In this document: positions 62,786 to 64,000 of the stretch, piece after piece | How the letters are laid out: each line of letters starts with the position of its first letter | Position numbering within the stretch: the stretch's first letter is position 1 | Origin: Atherinomorus stipes | Taxonomy: Eukaryota > Chordata > Actinopteri > Atheriniformes > Atherinidae | Assembly (NCBI GenBank): GCA_023101725.1 | Contig: JALJCO010010476.1 | Location: 496,001-560,000 of the forward strand | Direction of reading: 5' to 3' | Length of the DNA stretch: 64,000 nt | Translations under genes and position numbers: made by a program | The notes under the pieces: model-generated | Told to the model about the DNA's origin: nothing | The model's database searches: none | What the model saw: only the letters and a program-made list of their open reading frames with translations

Positions 62786-64000
62786 AGTGTAAAAAAATAT
62801 GATAATAATACTGATTTTAACATGGGTAATGCATATCACCGGTACTGATGTCAGTATTTATGTTTGAGGTATCTGCCTCATAAAAAGAACTGACCCAAAA
62901 GTACTGCCCTTTCTTTACAAAACAATAAAGTATATTTACTTCACAATGGAACAGTCTAAGGTTGTTTTTGTATTCTACCCAACTTTGGCGGCCAGCAGTG
63001 ACAGAAACTATTGTGAGCATCATGTGAATCGGGAGAACACCGATTAGTCAACACTGGCCATGACCAGGTATTTAGAGCAGATTATGGGGAAAGAAAAGCC
63101 ATGAAGATTTTGGTCAGCACTAAAATCATACTCAATGAGTTTGGAAATATAAATGTCTTCACATAAATTCAGATTTTCTTGAACTTTGCACACATTTAAT
63201 TGGGAAAATAGAAAAAAAAAAAACACTCCTGTTTTAGTTGGGGGCGAAAATTATAATAAAAATTAAGTTTTCATTTGCTTTGACACCCAGCCCTTTGTTT
63301 TAACTCCTAATGCCAGTTTGCCAGGTTTTTTTTTTTTTTGTTTGTTTGTCTTTTTTGCCTTTAAAAAAAATACCTTTAATACATCCATATTGGTACCTAA
63401 ACTAGTCTAATACCTTGGTTTTGCTTGTATTCAAAAGTTAAAACTATATTCATCCATGATACTGTTTTTAAGCTCAATATACAATATTGTAAAATAAGAA
63501 CTGTCATTACAACTAGGCCCAACAAGATCACAGCTGATCTTACAAGTTTGTTATCCATTCTAAAAGTCTGACTGGCCCCAAGTCAGAAAAAGATGTTGCA
63601 ATATTTGCTTTTATGGAGATGTGAATGGAGCATTATGTACAGATTCATGTGAGGGCGTAAACATAATTTTTTGAAAGATACACGCCCATCTTTAGAAGTC
63701 AAACAGTAGCCACACCGGTTATTCTGCCAACATGTATGAGAGTTTTCATCTGAAAACTCACGCAGCTGGGAGATTTGCTGGTGAGATCAGCGGCATGAAT
63801 TGACAATAATCACGTCGAGTATTTAACTCCAATACACAAAGTTTAATGACATCAGGCTACGGATGATAAGTGGGTGCAGGACGGGACCGAGCGTGTGAAC
63901 GTGAATCACACCGGCGCTGCTCTGTGCGGTACAAAATGTATTCATTTAGCGACAATGTGGCGACAAACCCCCGCTCATATGAATTCTCTTTAGGGTTCTT

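Larger units (their letters stand above)
58004..64000. other. gorasp2: gorasp2 first intron, to the right edge
   Basis: No exon for the GORASP2 N-terminus was found, so this is taken as intron 1 and possibly upstream sequence. It holds a solo hAT end (58968-59014), a foldback repeat copy (59018-59200), an inverted-repeat element (about 59,915-60,095) and a nested Tc1-like element (60,738-62,785). The last 250 bp are slightly CpG-richer; I cannot tie them to a promoter. Confidence 0.5.

Noticed and set aside
63740..64000. gorasp2 first exon at the right edge
   Set aside because: No minus-strand reading gives a GORASP start or the GYHVLR end expected before VQENSPG.

Overview
The window is nuclear DNA of a teleost fish, most likely a percomorph. 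Six spliced vertebrate genes can be read through conserved exons and splice sites. The introns and spacers are full of fish-type transposons: Tc1-like elements, hAT and Harbinger MITEs, L1/Tx1-type LINE fragments and CA/GT microsatellites. The gene order is one I recall as conserved in vertebrates (GORASP2, TLK1, METTL8, DCAF17, CYBRD1, DYNC1I2, as on human 2q31).

Layout, left to right. (1) 1-12817: 5' part of dync1i2, minus strand. Five coding exons are visible; the WD40 exons lie beyond the left edge. Its introns hold two Tc1-like copies, a truncated LINE with a perfect 20-bp target duplication, a ~125-bp tandem repeat and several MITEs. (2) 15547-17126: cybrd1, minus strand, complete in four exons (278 aa) with all four haem histidines. 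(3) 18254-25948: dcaf17, minus strand, complete in 14 exons (508 aa). (4) 29286-32984: mettl8, plus strand, nine coding exons, with two frame-breaking indels near the 3' end and one probable GC-AG intron. (5) 37872-50364: tlk1, plus strand, 21 coding exons including a 39-nt probable cassette exon (728 aa with it). (6) 51740-58003: gorasp2, minus strand, nine exons. The exon for the first ~21 residues lies beyond the right edge. One exon has a 1-nt insertion, and one intron holds a 3.4-kb A-rich block.

The genes do not form a pathway. They are neighbours by ancestral synteny: a dynein subunit (dync1i2), a membrane ferric reductase (cybrd1), a CUL4 adaptor (dcaf17), a mitochondrial tRNA methyltransferase (mettl8), a chromatin-assembly kinase (tlk1) and a Golgi stacking protein (gorasp2). 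dcaf17 and mettl8 are divergent. tlk1 and gorasp2 converge, with poly(A) signals about 400 bp apart.

I found no convincing undescribed biological system. The points most worth checking are the four frame-breaking indels in otherwise conserved exons, which together with the A-rich block suggest consensus-sequence errors unless mettl8 is really decaying; the GC-AG intron of mettl8; the 39-nt tlk1 exon; and a set of non-autonomous transposons with exact target duplications. All assignments come from reading the sequence against remembered family sequences; no search was run.
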